DNA from: Mycobacterium terramassiliense | GTDB taxonomy: Bacteria; Actinomycetota; Actinomycetes; Mycobacteriales; Mycobacteriaceae | Length of the DNA: 64,000 nt | Assembly: GCF_900157385.1 (NCBI RefSeq) | Contig: NZ_LT717701.1 | Coordinates: 1,938,219-2,002,218 of the forward strand | Direction: 5' to 3' | Part shown: one piece after another, positions 35,701 to 44,900 of the stretch | How positions within the stretch are numbered: the stretch's first letter is position 1 | How the letters are laid out: every line of letters starts with the position of its first letter | Made by a program: the position numbers and the translations under genes | The notes under the pieces: generated by a model | What the model was told of the DNA's origin: nothing | Seen by the model: the letters and a program-made list of their open reading frames with translations, nothing else | The model's database searches: none

Positions 35701-35773
35701 TCGTACGACAAGAGGGAGATGATGTCAAGGGCTGGCCAGAACGGGGCCACCTTCGCCAGGCATGCCTCATTCG

Positions 35774-35873
35774 GCGTGAGTTGACGGCTTCGAGGGTGCG
35801 TCCAGTGCGTAAAAACGCACGAAATCGCGCCCAACAGCGCACACCGAAAGCCACGGGCGCACACTCAACGCGC
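35774..35873. repeat. Intergenic imperfect inverted repeat, copy B
   Basis: This lies in the 190-bp gap between cyp130 and the FAD-linked oxidase. GTTGA..GGCTTCGAGGGTGCG pairs with CGCACACCGAAAGCC..TCAAC. A separate perfect hairpin GTGCGT-AAAA-ACGCAC occupies 35805-35820, followed by a gaaatcgcgccc core. It is related to the elements at 9331 and 40521. It may also contribute to transcription termination after the oxidase gene. Confidence 0.6.
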
Positions 35874-35886
35874 CGAGCGCACGGAC

Positions 35887-37254
35887 CTAGATCGCCGCGC
35901 CCGGATTGAGGATGCCCAGCGGGTCCAGCGCGCGCTTGATGCGCTGGTTCAGCTCCATCACCTCGGGTCCCAGGTAGCCGTCGAGCCACGGCCGCTTCAG
36001 CCGGCCGACGCCGTGCTCGCCGGTGATCGTGCCGCCCAGCCCCACGGCCAGGTCCATGATCTCGCCGAAGGCCAGGTGCGCGCGCTCGGTCATCGCGGCG
36101 TCGGCGGGGTCGTAGACGATCAGCGGGTGGGTGTTGCCGTCGCCGGCGTGGGCGATCACCGAGATCATCAGGTCCCGCTCCGCGGCGATGGCCTCGATGC
36201 CGGTCACCAGCTCACCCAGCGCGGGCAGGGGGACCCCGACGTCTTCCAGCAGCAGCGAGCCCTTGGCCTCCACCGCGGGGATGCAGAACCGGCGGGCCGC
36301 GATGAAGGCCTCGCCCTCGTCCGGGTCGTCGGTCGAAAAGACTTCCGTTGCGCCGTTTTCCGCGAACACGGCGGCGATCACCCCGGCGTCCTGGCTGCCG
36401 GCGCGCCCCCTTTCGTCGGAGCCGGCCACCAGCATCGCGGCCGCCCCGCGATCCAGGTCCATGCGCAGGGTGTCCTCGACGGCGTTGATCGCCACCGAAT
36501 CCATGAACTCCAGCATCGAAGGGCGCAGCCGCGCAACGGTTCCCAGCACCGCGTCGACGGCCGCGGAGACCGAGGCGAACGTGGCCACCACCACGCTCGA
36601 CGTGTTCTGCGCGGGCAGCAGCCGCAGTGTCACCTCGGTGACGACGCCCAACGTGCCCTCGCTGCCGACGAAGAGCTTGGTCAGGGACAGTCCTGCGACG
36701 TCCTTGAGGCGCGGGCCGCCGAGGCGCACCGCGGTGCCGTCGGCCAGCACCACCTGCATGCCCAGCACGTAATCCGTTGTGACGCCGTACTTTACGCAGC
36801 ACAGGCCACCGGCGTTGGTAGCGATGTTGCCCCCGATGCTGCAGATCTCGAACGACGACGGGTCGGGCGGGTACCACAGTCCGTGCTCGGCGACGGCCTT
36901 CTTGACTTCGGCGTTGAACAGTCCCGGCTGGCATACCGCGGTGCGCGTGACCGGGTCGACGGCGATGTCGCGCATCTTTTCCGTCGACAGCACGATGCCG
37001 TCGTCGAGCGCGGTGGCCCCTCCGGACAGGCCGCTGCCGGCCCCGCGGGTCACCACCGGCACCCGGTGGGCGCTGGCCCAGCGCATGACCGTCTGCACCT
37101 CCTCGGTGCGCCGTGGCCGGACCACGGCCAGCGGCTTGCCTGCCGACGGATCGAAGGCGCGGTCCTGGCGGTAGCCGTCGGTGATGGTCGGGTCGGTGAC
37201 GACCATCCCGTCGGGCAGCTTGGCGATCAGCTCGGCCAGGGCGTCGGCGTTCAC
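35887..37254 (-). CDS. FAD-linked oxidase (glycolate/D-lactate oxidase subunit GlcD-like), Rv1257c homologue
   Basis: 455 residues from GTG at 37254, preceded by AGGA eight bases upstream; TTG at 37260 is an alternative. The PCMH-type FAD domain includes VVTRGAGSGLSGGATALDDGIVLS and SIGGNIATNAGGLCCVKYGVT. The C-terminal FAD-oxidase domain includes VIAHAGDGNTHPLIVYD and GTITGEHGVGRLK with the metal/substrate His residues. The family oxidises 2-hydroxy acids such as glycolate or D-lactate and passes electrons on. It follows tap by 10 bases, so the two are probably one transcript. Confidence 0.93.
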   Translation of the reverse strand: MNADALAELIAKLPDGMVVTDPTITDGYRQDRAFDPSAGKPLAVVRPRRTEEVQTVMRWASAHRVPVVTRGAGSGLSGGATALDDGIVLSTEKMRDIAVDPVTRTAVCQPGLFNAEVKKAVAEHGLWYPPDPSSFEICSIGGNIATNAGGLCCVKYGVTTDYVLGMQVVLADGTAVRLGGPRLKDVAGLSLTKLFVGSEGTLGVVTEVTLRLLPAQNTSSVVVATFASVSAAVDAVLGTVARLRPSMLEFMDSVAINAVEDTLRMDLDRGAAAMLVAGSDERGRAGSQDAGVIAAVFAENGATEVFSTDDPDEGEAFIAARRFCIPAVEAKGSLLLEDVGVPLPALGELVTGIEAIAAERDLMISVIAHAGDGNTHPLIVYDPADAAMTERAHLAFGEIMDLAVGLGGTITGEHGVGRLKRPWLDGYLGPEVMELNQRIKRALDPLGILNPGAAI

Positions 37255-37264
37255 GCCCAAAATC

Positions 37265-38506
37265 CTACGGCGCGGGATCGACCGCCAACTCCGGTTCGCG
37301 GTCCAGTTCGCGCAGAGAGGGCAGCCAGCACGCGACGAGGCCGACCAGCAGGATCGGCACCGCCAGCGCCAGGAACGTGACCTTCAGCCCGGCGGCGTCG
37401 GTCAGCGGACCGGCGACCAGCAAGCCCAACGGGCCCGCCGCGTACGTCAGGCCCGCCATCACGCCGACCACTCGACCGCGCAGGTGGCGCGGGGCCCGCG
37501 TCTGCATCACGTAGTTGTAGATCGGTTGGATCGGGCCGTAGACCACTCCGGTCACCGCGCACAGCACCAGGATCACCGGCAACGGCGGCAGGAACGCGAT
37601 GCCGACCGCCGCCGCACCGAAGGTCAGCATCGCGGTCAACACGGCCGTGCGCCGCCGCACGTGCGTCGACAGCACGGCGTAACCGAGCGCGCCCACGACG
37701 CCGCCGCCCGCCAGCGCCATCAACGCCCAACCCAGCTGCGCGGGCTGACGATGGTCGCTGAAGTACTTGGGAAACAGCACGCTCTCCATCGGCAGGTACA
37801 GCGCGGTGACGACCAGGTCGATCAGCCCGAGCGCCCGCAACACCCGCAGGTTCCACACGAATCGCACCCCCTCGGCGACGCCGGACACCAACCCGGCGGG
37901 CCGGGTCGCGAGGTGCGGCTTGCCGGCACCATCGAGCCGGAGCGCCCCGATCGCGAGGAAGGACAACGCGAACAAACCCGCCGTGATCCACATCGTCTTG
38001 ACGCCGCCGACCGCGGCGATCGTCAATCCGCCGATGCCCGGTCCCACGATGAACCCCAGGTTCTGAATCGCCTCGTAAATGCTGTTGGTGCGGTCCAGCG
38101 ACCAGCCCGCGCGGTCGGCGGCCTCCGGCAGCATCGATTGGCGCGCCGTCATCCCGGCCGGGTCGAAAGCGGCCGCGAAGAAGGCCAACACGGCCAACAC
38201 CGCGACGGTGAGCGCGGCTCGGCCGGCCGTCAAAGCGATGAGCGGAACGGCGGCCACCGCCGTGCCGGACAGCGAATCGGAGATCAGCGACACGCGGCGG
38301 CGCCCGAAGAAGTCGACCGCCGTTCCGGCGACCAGCGTGGCGAACACCAGCGGCACCGTCATCGCGGCGGCCACCACCGAGGCGTCCTTCGCGCTGCCGT
38401 GGTGCTGCAACGCCAGCCACGGGAACGCGACGATCGAGATGCCGGTGCCCGCGGTCGCCATCAGGGTGGCGAACAGGATCAGGAACGCGGGGCCGCTGCT
38501 TTTCAT
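37265..38506 (-). CDS. tap: Multidrug efflux pump Tap (MFS), Rv1258c homologue
   Basis: 413 residues from ATG at 38506. About twelve membrane segments are present. AGTAVDFFGRRRVSLISDSLSG is the loop 2-3 MFS motif, AFDPAGMTARQSMLPEAADRAGWSLDRTNSIYEAIQNLGFIVGPGIGG is strongly conserved with M. tuberculosis Tap, and LRGRVVGVMAGLTYAAGPLGLL is near the end. Tap pumps tetracycline, aminoglycosides and rifampicin-class compounds in other mycobacteria and is WhiB7-controlled there. It is divergent from udgB with only 62 bp between, so the promoters are packed tightly. Confidence 0.93.
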   Translation of the reverse strand: MKSSGPAFLILFATLMATAGTGISIVAFPWLALQHHGSAKDASVVAAAMTVPLVFATLVAGTAVDFFGRRRVSLISDSLSGTAVAAVPLIALTAGRAALTVAVLAVLAFFAAAFDPAGMTARQSMLPEAADRAGWSLDRTNSIYEAIQNLGFIVGPGIGGLTIAAVGGVKTMWITAGLFALSFLAIGALRLDGAGKPHLATRPAGLVSGVAEGVRFVWNLRVLRALGLIDLVVTALYLPMESVLFPKYFSDHRQPAQLGWALMALAGGGVVGALGYAVLSTHVRRRTAVLTAMLTFGAAAVGIAFLPPLPVILVLCAVTGVVYGPIQPIYNYVMQTRAPRHLRGRVVGVMAGLTYAAGPLGLLVAGPLTDAAGLKVTFLALAVPILLVGLVACWLPSLRELDREPELAVDPAP

Positions 38507-38568
38507 GGGATATCGCGGCTGAATGTAGCGCCCAAGCGGCAGCCGCGGCGACCGATTTTTCTCCGCTC

Positions 38569-39396
38569 ATGCACGATGTCCATGTGCTCGCCCACCCGCA
38601 TACCGGCCAGGCGTTCGCGTCTCCGGTGGTGCCCGGCACCGGATGGCCGGGCGACCCGGCCACGCCGGCCACGCCGGTCGCTGCCGACCCGACCCAGGTC
38701 GCCGCGCTGGCCGCCCAGGCCGCTTCGATACCGGACCTGGACGCCGCGATCAGCGTGTGCCGCGCCTGCCCGCGGCTGGTCGCTTGGCGCGAGGAGGTGG
38801 CCGCGGTCAAGCGCCGGGCCTTCGCCGACCAGCCCTACTGGGGGCGGCCGGTGCCGGGCTGGGGTTCCGAGCGGCCTTGGTTGCTGATCGTCGGGCTGGC
38901 TCCCGCCGCGCACGGCGCCAACCGGACCGGGCGCATGTTCACCGGCGACCGCTCCGGCGACCAGCTGTACGCGGCGCTGCATCGGGCCGGGCTGGTCAAC
39001 CAGCCGACGAGCGTCGACGCGGCGGATGGCTTGCACGCCAACGGGATTCGGGTCTCCGCCCCAGTGCGCTGCGCGCCGCCGGCCAACGCGCCGACGCCCG
39101 CGGAGCGGGACACCTGCTGGCCCTGGCTGCAGGGCGAATGGCGGCTGGTGTCCGAGCATGTCCGCGTGATCGTCGCGCTGGGCGGGTTCGGCTGGCAGAT
39201 CGCGCTTCGCCTGCCGGGCCTGTCCGGCCGGCGCAAACCGCGCTTCGGCCACGGTGTGGTGGCCGAGCTGGAGTCCGGTGTGCGATTGCTGGGCTGCTAC
39301 CACCCGAGCCAGCAAAATATGTTCACCGGTAGGTTGACTCCGGAAATGCTCGACGACATCTTCACCAACGCAAAGAGGCTGGCAGGCATCACGTGA
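38569..39396 (+). CDS. udgB: Type-5 uracil-DNA glycosylase UdgB
   Basis: 275 residues from ATG at 38569. Iron-sulfur cysteines appear in SVCRACPRLVAW, SAPVRCAPPAN and RDTCWPWLQ. The active-site motif A is LIVGLAPAAHGANRTGRMFTGD, lacking the catalytic Asp/Asn of other families as expected for family 5. Motif B is CYHPSQQNMFTGRLT. The enzyme removes uracil, hypoxanthine and ethenocytosine from double-stranded DNA, starting base excision repair. It overlaps the next gene by GTGA. Confidence 0.95.
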   Translation: MHDVHVLAHPHTGQAFASPVVPGTGWPGDPATPATPVAADPTQVAALAAQAASIPDLDAAISVCRACPRLVAWREEVAAVKRRAFADQPYWGRPVPGWGSERPWLLIVGLAPAAHGANRTGRMFTGDRSGDQLYAALHRAGLVNQPTSVDAADGLHANGIRVSAPVRCAPPANAPTPAERDTCWPWLQGEWRLVSEHVRVIVALGGFGWQIALRLPGLSGRRKPRFGHGVVAELESGVRLLGCYHPSQQNMFTGRLTPEMLDDIFTNAKRLAGIT

Positions 39397-40511
39397 CGGA
39401 CATCCTGGTTTCCGGCGCCAGCGTGGCCGGCATGACGGTAGCGTATTGGCTTGGTCGCCATGGCTATTCGGTCACGGTGGTGGAGCGCCATCCCGGGCTG
39501 CGGCCGGGGGGCCAGGCCATCGACGTGCGCGGGCCGGCGTTGACGGTGCTCGAACGCATGATGCTGCGGGCCGCCGCCGACCACGTGCGGACCCGAATCC
39601 GGGGCGCGTCCGTGGTGGACCGCGACGGCAACGAGCTGTCGGAGGACACCGAATCGACTCCGACGGGCGGGCTCATCGCCAGCCTCGACATCGAGCTGCT
39701 GCGCGACGACCTCGTCGAATTACTTTATGACTCAACAAAACTCGATACAGAGTACATGTTCGACGACAGCATCGCGGCGTTGGAGGACGACGGCACCTCG
39801 GTCAAGGTGACGTTCGAGCGCGCCGACGCGCGCAGCTTCGACCTGGTGATCGGCGCCGACGGCCTGCATTCCAACGTGCGCCGGCTGGTCTTCGGCCCCG
39901 AGGCGCAATTCATCGAGCGGCTGGGCACCCACGCGGCGATCTTCACGGTGCCGAACTTCCTCGACCTGGACTACTGGCAGACCTGGCATTACGGCGACAA
40001 AACCATGGTCGGCGTCTACAGCGCGCGCAACAACACCGAGGCGCGGGCGATGGTGGGCTTCATGGAGGCCGACCTGCGGATCGACTACCGGGACACCGAG
40101 GCGGTGTTCGCCGAGCTCGAACGGCGCATGGCCGACGACGGCTGGGTCCGGCCACAGCTAATGGAGTACATGCGGACCGCGCCGGACTTCTACTTCGACG
40201 AGATGTCGCAGATCAAGATGGACCGCTGGTCGAAGGGCCGGGTTGCCCTCGTCGGCGACGCCGGCTATTGCTGTTCGCCGCTGTCGGGCCAGGGCACCAG
40301 CGTCGCGCTGCTGGGCGCCTACATCCTGGCCGGCGAACTCGCGGCGGCCGGGGAGGACTATGAAGCCGGTTTCGCCAACTACCACGCCGAGTTCCACGAC
40401 TACGTCAAGCGCAACCAGTGGCTGGTGATCGACAACATCCCGGGGGGTGCGCCGATCCCGCAGGAGGTGTTCGACCGCATCGTCAACTCCATCACCCTGA
40501 AGGACTACTGA
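39393..40511 (+). CDS. FAD-dependent aromatic-type monooxygenase, Rv1260 homologue
   Basis: 372 residues from GTG at 39393, overlapping the udgB stop. The N-terminal dinucleotide motif reads ILVSGASVAGMTVAYWLGRHGYSVTVVE, followed by VIGADGLHSNVRR (DG motif) and GRVALVGDAGYCCSPLSGQGTSVALLGAYILAGEL (GD motif), the three hallmarks of PHBH-type hydroxylases. The substrate is unknown; the same fold includes TetX-like and ubiquinone-type hydroxylases. Co-translation with a DNA repair enzyme is conserved with M. tuberculosis and unexplained. Confidence 0.93.
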   Translation: MTDILVSGASVAGMTVAYWLGRHGYSVTVVERHPGLRPGGQAIDVRGPALTVLERMMLRAAADHVRTRIRGASVVDRDGNELSEDTESTPTGGLIASLDIELLRDDLVELLYDSTKLDTEYMFDDSIAALEDDGTSVKVTFERADARSFDLVIGADGLHSNVRRLVFGPEAQFIERLGTHAAIFTVPNFLDLDYWQTWHYGDKTMVGVYSARNNTEARAMVGFMEADLRIDYRDTEAVFAELERRMADDGWVRPQLMEYMRTAPDFYFDEMSQIKMDRWSKGRVALVGDAGYCCSPLSGQGTSVALLGAYILAGELAAAGEDYEAGFANYHAEFHDYVKRNQWLVIDNIPGGAPIPQEVFDRIVNSITLKDY

Positions 40512-40520
40512 GCCGGCTCC

Positions 40521-40612
40521 GCGTGTGAATTGCTGGCTTTGCGTGTGAAGCGAGGGTGAAAAATCGGCCGAAATCCCGCCCTGTGTTCACACCGCAAGCC
40601 GTCAGTGCACAG
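40521..40612. repeat. Intergenic imperfect inverted repeat, copy C
   Basis: Between the FAD monooxygenase and the luciferase-like gene, GGCTTTGCGTGTGAA (40535-40549) pairs imperfectly with TTCACACCGCAAGCC (40586-40600). Flanking extensions run to about 40521 and 40612. The core aaatcggccgaaatcccgcc is close to the core of copy A. Frames across it in the downstream gene are not credible, which moves that gene's start to 40655. Confidence 0.65.
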
Positions 40613-40654
40613 TCGCGGGGGAACGTTCGAGCGCCGAAGGGCGTTGACGCCATC

Positions 40655-41686
40655 GTGCGACTTTCCGTCCTTGATCTCGTCCCGGTGCGCACCGACCAGA
40701 GCACCGGCGACGCGCTGGCGGCCACCGTGCAGCTCGCCCAGACCGCCGACCGGCTCGGTTACACCCGCTACTGGGTCGCCGAGCACCACAACATGCCGTC
40801 CGTCGGCGCCACCAGCCCTCCCGTCCTGATCGCCTACCTCGCCGCGCAGACCACGCAGGTAAGGCTGGGATCGGGCGGCGTGATGCTGCCCAACCACGCG
40901 CCGCTGGCGGTCGCCGAGCAGTTCGCGCTGCTGGAAGCCGCCGCCCCCGGCCGCATCGACCTGGGCATCGGGCGCGCGCCCGGCTCCGACCCGGTGACGT
41001 CGTACGCCCTGCGCGGCAGCCGCGGCGACGAGGACATCGAGAACTTCCCCGAATACCTCGACGACGTGGCCGCGCTGATGAGCGCGCGGGGCGTGATCGT
41101 GCCGCTGTGCTCGGGGGACTACCGGCTCAAGGCCACCCCGGCGGCGGCGAGCGAGCCGCGGCTGTGGCTGCTGGGCTCGTCGATGTACTCCGCGCACCTG
41201 GCGGCGGCCAAGGGGCTGCCGTACGTGTTCGCCCATCACTTCTCCGGCCAGGGCACCGAGGAGGCGCTCGAGGTCTACCGCTCGAAGTTCAAGCCGAGCA
41301 AGCTGACCCCCGAGCCGCTGACGTTCTTGACGGTCAACGCCGCGGTGGCCGAAACCCGTGACGAGGCAACGGCTTTGATGCTGCCCAACCTACAGATGAT
41401 GGCGCGGCTGCGCACGGGTCAGCCGCTCGGGCCGGTGCCGCGGGTCGAGGAGGCCGAAGTGGCGCAGCTCGGTCCGGAGCAGCAGCGCATCGTGGAGAGC
41501 GGGTTGCGCCGGGCCGTCCTCGGCACCCCCGCGGAGGCCGCCGAGCAGGTGCGGGCGCTGGCCGAACGGTTTGGCGTCGACGAAGTGATGGTCCACCCGG
41601 TCGCGTCGGCCCACCTCGGCACCGACCCGTCGACCGCGCCCGCGCGGGTCGCGACGCTGGAGCTGTTGGCCAAGGAGCTGTTCTAG
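40655..41686 (+). CDS. LLM-class flavin-dependent oxidoreductase
   Basis: 343 residues from GTG at 40655 (VRLSVLDLVPVRTDQS); codons upstream lie in the repeat element. The TIM-barrel luciferase-like pattern is clear: TADRLGYTRYWVAEHHNMPSVGATSPPVLIAYLA, VRLGSGGVMLPNHAPLAVAEQFALLEAAAPGRIDLGIGRAPG, RLWLLGSSMYSAHLAAAKGLPYVFAHHFS. This subgroup (MsnO8/YvbT-like, VAEHHN motif) uses FMN or F420; substrates are mostly unknown. It may be transcribed with the FAD monooxygenase 144 bp upstream, but the repeat in between could separate them. Confidence 0.9.
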   Translation: MRLSVLDLVPVRTDQSTGDALAATVQLAQTADRLGYTRYWVAEHHNMPSVGATSPPVLIAYLAAQTTQVRLGSGGVMLPNHAPLAVAEQFALLEAAAPGRIDLGIGRAPGSDPVTSYALRGSRGDEDIENFPEYLDDVAALMSARGVIVPLCSGDYRLKATPAAASEPRLWLLGSSMYSAHLAAAKGLPYVFAHHFSGQGTEEALEVYRSKFKPSKLTPEPLTFLTVNAAVAETRDEATALMLPNLQMMARLRTGQPLGPVPRVEEAEVAQLGPEQQRIVESGLRRAVLGTPAEAAEQVRALAERFGVDEVMVHPVASAHLGTDPSTAPARVATLELLAKELF

Positions 41687-41688
41687 CC

Positions 41689-41895
41689 CTAGACGCCGCC
41701 GTTCCCGCCGGATCCGCCGGGCAGCCCGGCCTCTGCGAGAACCCCGCCGCCGCCGGTACCGCCGCCGGCGGGACCGTCAGCGCTGCTGTTGTGGGGGTAC
41801 GAGTTGCCGGCCTTGCCCGCCAGCGCCACTCCCCGCGCCGCGTCATCGGCGATTGCGCGCGTGGTCTCCCCGATTTCGTGGTCGCGGCCGATCAT
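41689..41895 (-). pseudogene. Probable PE_PGRS C-terminal remnant
   Basis: The minus strand reads ...GKAGNSYPHNSSADGPAGGG then TGGGGVLAEAGLPGGSGGNG and GV followed by a stop at 41689. GGSGGNGG-type endings are typical of PGRS regions. No PE domain lies upstream: the preceding ~45 residues (MIGRDHEIGETTRAIADDAA) are unrelated and the 74 bp beyond lead into the c-di-GMP gene. It looks like a scrap left by deletion. Chance high-GC coding cannot be excluded. Confidence 0.45.
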
Positions 41896-41969
41896 GGGCC
41901 AGTGGTCGAGCGCAGCAAAATGTCAGCCAGGCTTTTGCGTCCCGTCGCGGAATCGGGCCCTCCGGCCGC

Positions 41970-44900
41970 TCAGTCGGTCACGCGCGATTTGCTCCGCTGG
42001 GAACTGGGCGCATGGATTTCGATCCAGTCGCGCAGGTCATCCGGAGGCAACGGCGGGCTGTGCACGAAGCCCTGGGTGATGGTGCAGCCATACCGGCGCA
42101 GCGCGCGCAGGGTGACCTCGTCCTCGACCCCCTCGGCGACCAGGTCGGCGCCCAGGCTGCGGGCCAACGCCACGGTGGAGCGCACGATCGCAACCGATCG
42201 CGGGTCGTGGGCCAGCCGTGACACGAAGACCCGGTCGAGTTTCAGCTCGTCGACCGAGACGTCCTGCAGGCGGGCCAGCGACGACCATCCCGTGCCGTAG
42301 TCGTCCAGGGAGATACGAACGCCGAGGGCCTGCAGCGCGGCGACGGTGTGGCGGGAGCGCGCCGAGTCGACGAGGGCGCTTTCGGTGATCTCGACGATGA
42401 GTGAGTCGGCGGGCAGGCCATGGGTGCGCAGCAGCCCTTCGATCGTGCTCACCAGGTCCAGGTCAAGCAGGTTCGTCGTGGACAGGTTCACCGCGACGGG
42501 CAGTGGCATACCCTGCTCGCGCCAGGACCGGGCCTGCTTGAGGGCGAGGTCGATGGCGCGGTTGGTGACCTGGCGCATCAACCCGGCGCGTTCGGCGGCG
42601 CACAGGAACTCCTCCGGCAGCAGCAACCCGCGGTGGGGATGGCGCCAGCGCAGCAGCGCCTCCACGCTGTGGACGCTGTCGTCGCTGGCATTGATCTTGG
42701 GCTGGTAGTACACAGTCAGCTGCTCGTCATCGAGCAGCGCGACGCGCAATTCCTCGACGAGGTTGGGGTCGTTGTCGCGGTACATCTCGTACGCCGAGTC
42801 GTACACCGCGATCTTGCCGATGGCGGATTTCGCGTGGGGCATCGCGATCTCGGCTCGATTCAGCAGATCCTGCGGACGGTCACAGTGGTCGGGGCACAGC
42901 GCGATGGCGATGCGGGCATCGACCTGCACGGTGATCGGGTCGAGCGCGAACGGATCGCTCAGGGCCTCGAGCAACCGGCCCGCCTGGGCGCGCGCGGCGA
43001 TGAGGTCCGACCCCTCGGCGAGCAGGATGGCGAATTCGTCGTCGTTCACGCGCGCCAGCAGGTCGTCGCTGCGCACGCAGTGCGCCAGGCGGTTTGCGAC
43101 GTGGCACAGCAGCTCGTCGCCGAAGTGGGCGCCGATCGAGTCGCTGATCTCGTCGAACTCGTAGAGGTGCAGCAGCAGCAGCGCCCGGCGCGAGGTCGCC
43201 CCGGCGACCGCCAGGGGCCCCGGCGACGCCGAGTCGGACAGCTCCGTCAGCGCCGTCGCCAGCGACCGCCGGTTGGGCAGTGCGGTCAGCTCGTCGGTCA
43301 TGGCCTGCTTGTGTCGTTCGGCCAGCATGCTGACGTCGCGGAAGGTCGCCGAGAAGCGCGCCGCGACGGCGAGCAGGCTCAACGCTGCCAGAGCCGCTGC
43401 CAGCCTTGAGTTGTGCCCGACGACGGCGACGGCGAGCGCCACGACGGTACACACCACCGGCACCGTGTAGGAGACGAGTCCGCGTTTGGGTGCGGGCGCT
43501 GTCGACGACCACGGCGCCCAGCTCGCCATGGCCACCAGCAGCGACGCGGCGGGCCACAGCGCGTCCAGCGTCGTGCCCACGCGGTACGTGCCTTCGGCGG
43601 TCTCGAAGAGATAGGCCGTGTCGGCGACGGCAAAGGCAATGAACCCTACAACCAGAAGGCCCCAGCGGAATCCGTTGCGCCAGCCCAGGATTGGCAGCAT
43701 GCCCGCGGTCAGCGCCAACAGGACCAGGTCGCCCCACGGGTAGATGAGCCCCACCAACACGGTCGCCGGCGCGCGGAGCGCGGCCGCGTGGATGGGCCCC
43801 GCCCGCAGCGCCACGCCCACCGCGGCCGCGGCCAACGCGCATACCAGCGCATCGAGCCGGATCGGCAGTGGCACCGACCTCAGCCGTGACCGCATGAGCA
43901 GCAGCAGCCCGGCATACAGGAACGGGTAGAACGCGAGGTACTCCGGATCGGCGGCCGACGGCGACTGGCCCTCCGGGACCCACGTGGCGTAGACGATGTC
44001 ACCGGCCGCCGACACCGCCATGCCGGCCGAGATCAAGACCCAGGCGAGGCGGTCGGCCGTGACGCGGTAGGCGCGAACGACGATCAGCGCCGCCGCCGAC
44101 AGGTTCAACGTGGGATACAGGAACTTGGCAAAGAACGCGCTGCGCGCGACACCCGGATCTAACACGCTCGTCAAGGCAAAGACCGCGACACCAATCCCCA
44201 ACGCGGCCAAGGCAATCCGGATGAATGTCGGCGGCCACCGCATGCCCGCCGGGATCTCGCGCGTTCGCTCCCGGTGTGAGGTCGCGGCCGCGGCGATCGG
44301 CGCCAGCGACCGTGCCAGCTTGGTCTGGGTGCCGAAGGCGCCCGCCGGGGGCGGGGCGGCCGCCCGGTCCACGCCCGCCGGCCGTTCTTGAAGCGCCGAC
44401 CCCCCCGACTCCGCGAGCTGAGGGAGGGCGTAGGGGAAGGGAAAGTCGGGCAAGAAGCCCCGAATGCATTGGCCACCTTCACGTTTGGCGGCGTACATGG
44501 CCAAGTCTGCGTGCCGCAGGAGCTGGTCGACGGTGCAGTTCGACGCGGCGGTGGCCACCGTGAAGCCGATGCTCGGCCTGACCTCGATGGGAACGCCGTC
44601 GATCACGATCGCTGTGCCGAACGCGTCGAGAACCCGATTCGCGGCCGCCTGCGATTCTTCGACCGGGGCCTCGATGAGGACGGCGAATTCGTCGCCGCCG
44701 AGGCGTGCGACGATGCCGGTCTCGCCGAGCGCGGCCGTGAGCCGGTGGGCCACCCGGACGAGCAGCTCGTCGCCGGCCGGGTGGCCCAGGGCGTCGTTGA
44801 CCGATTTGAAGTTGTCGAGGTCGAGGCACAACACCGCGATGGGTCCGCCGTCGCGACGCTGCCGCGCGACCGCCTGTTCCAGGCGATGCAGGAAGTGCGC

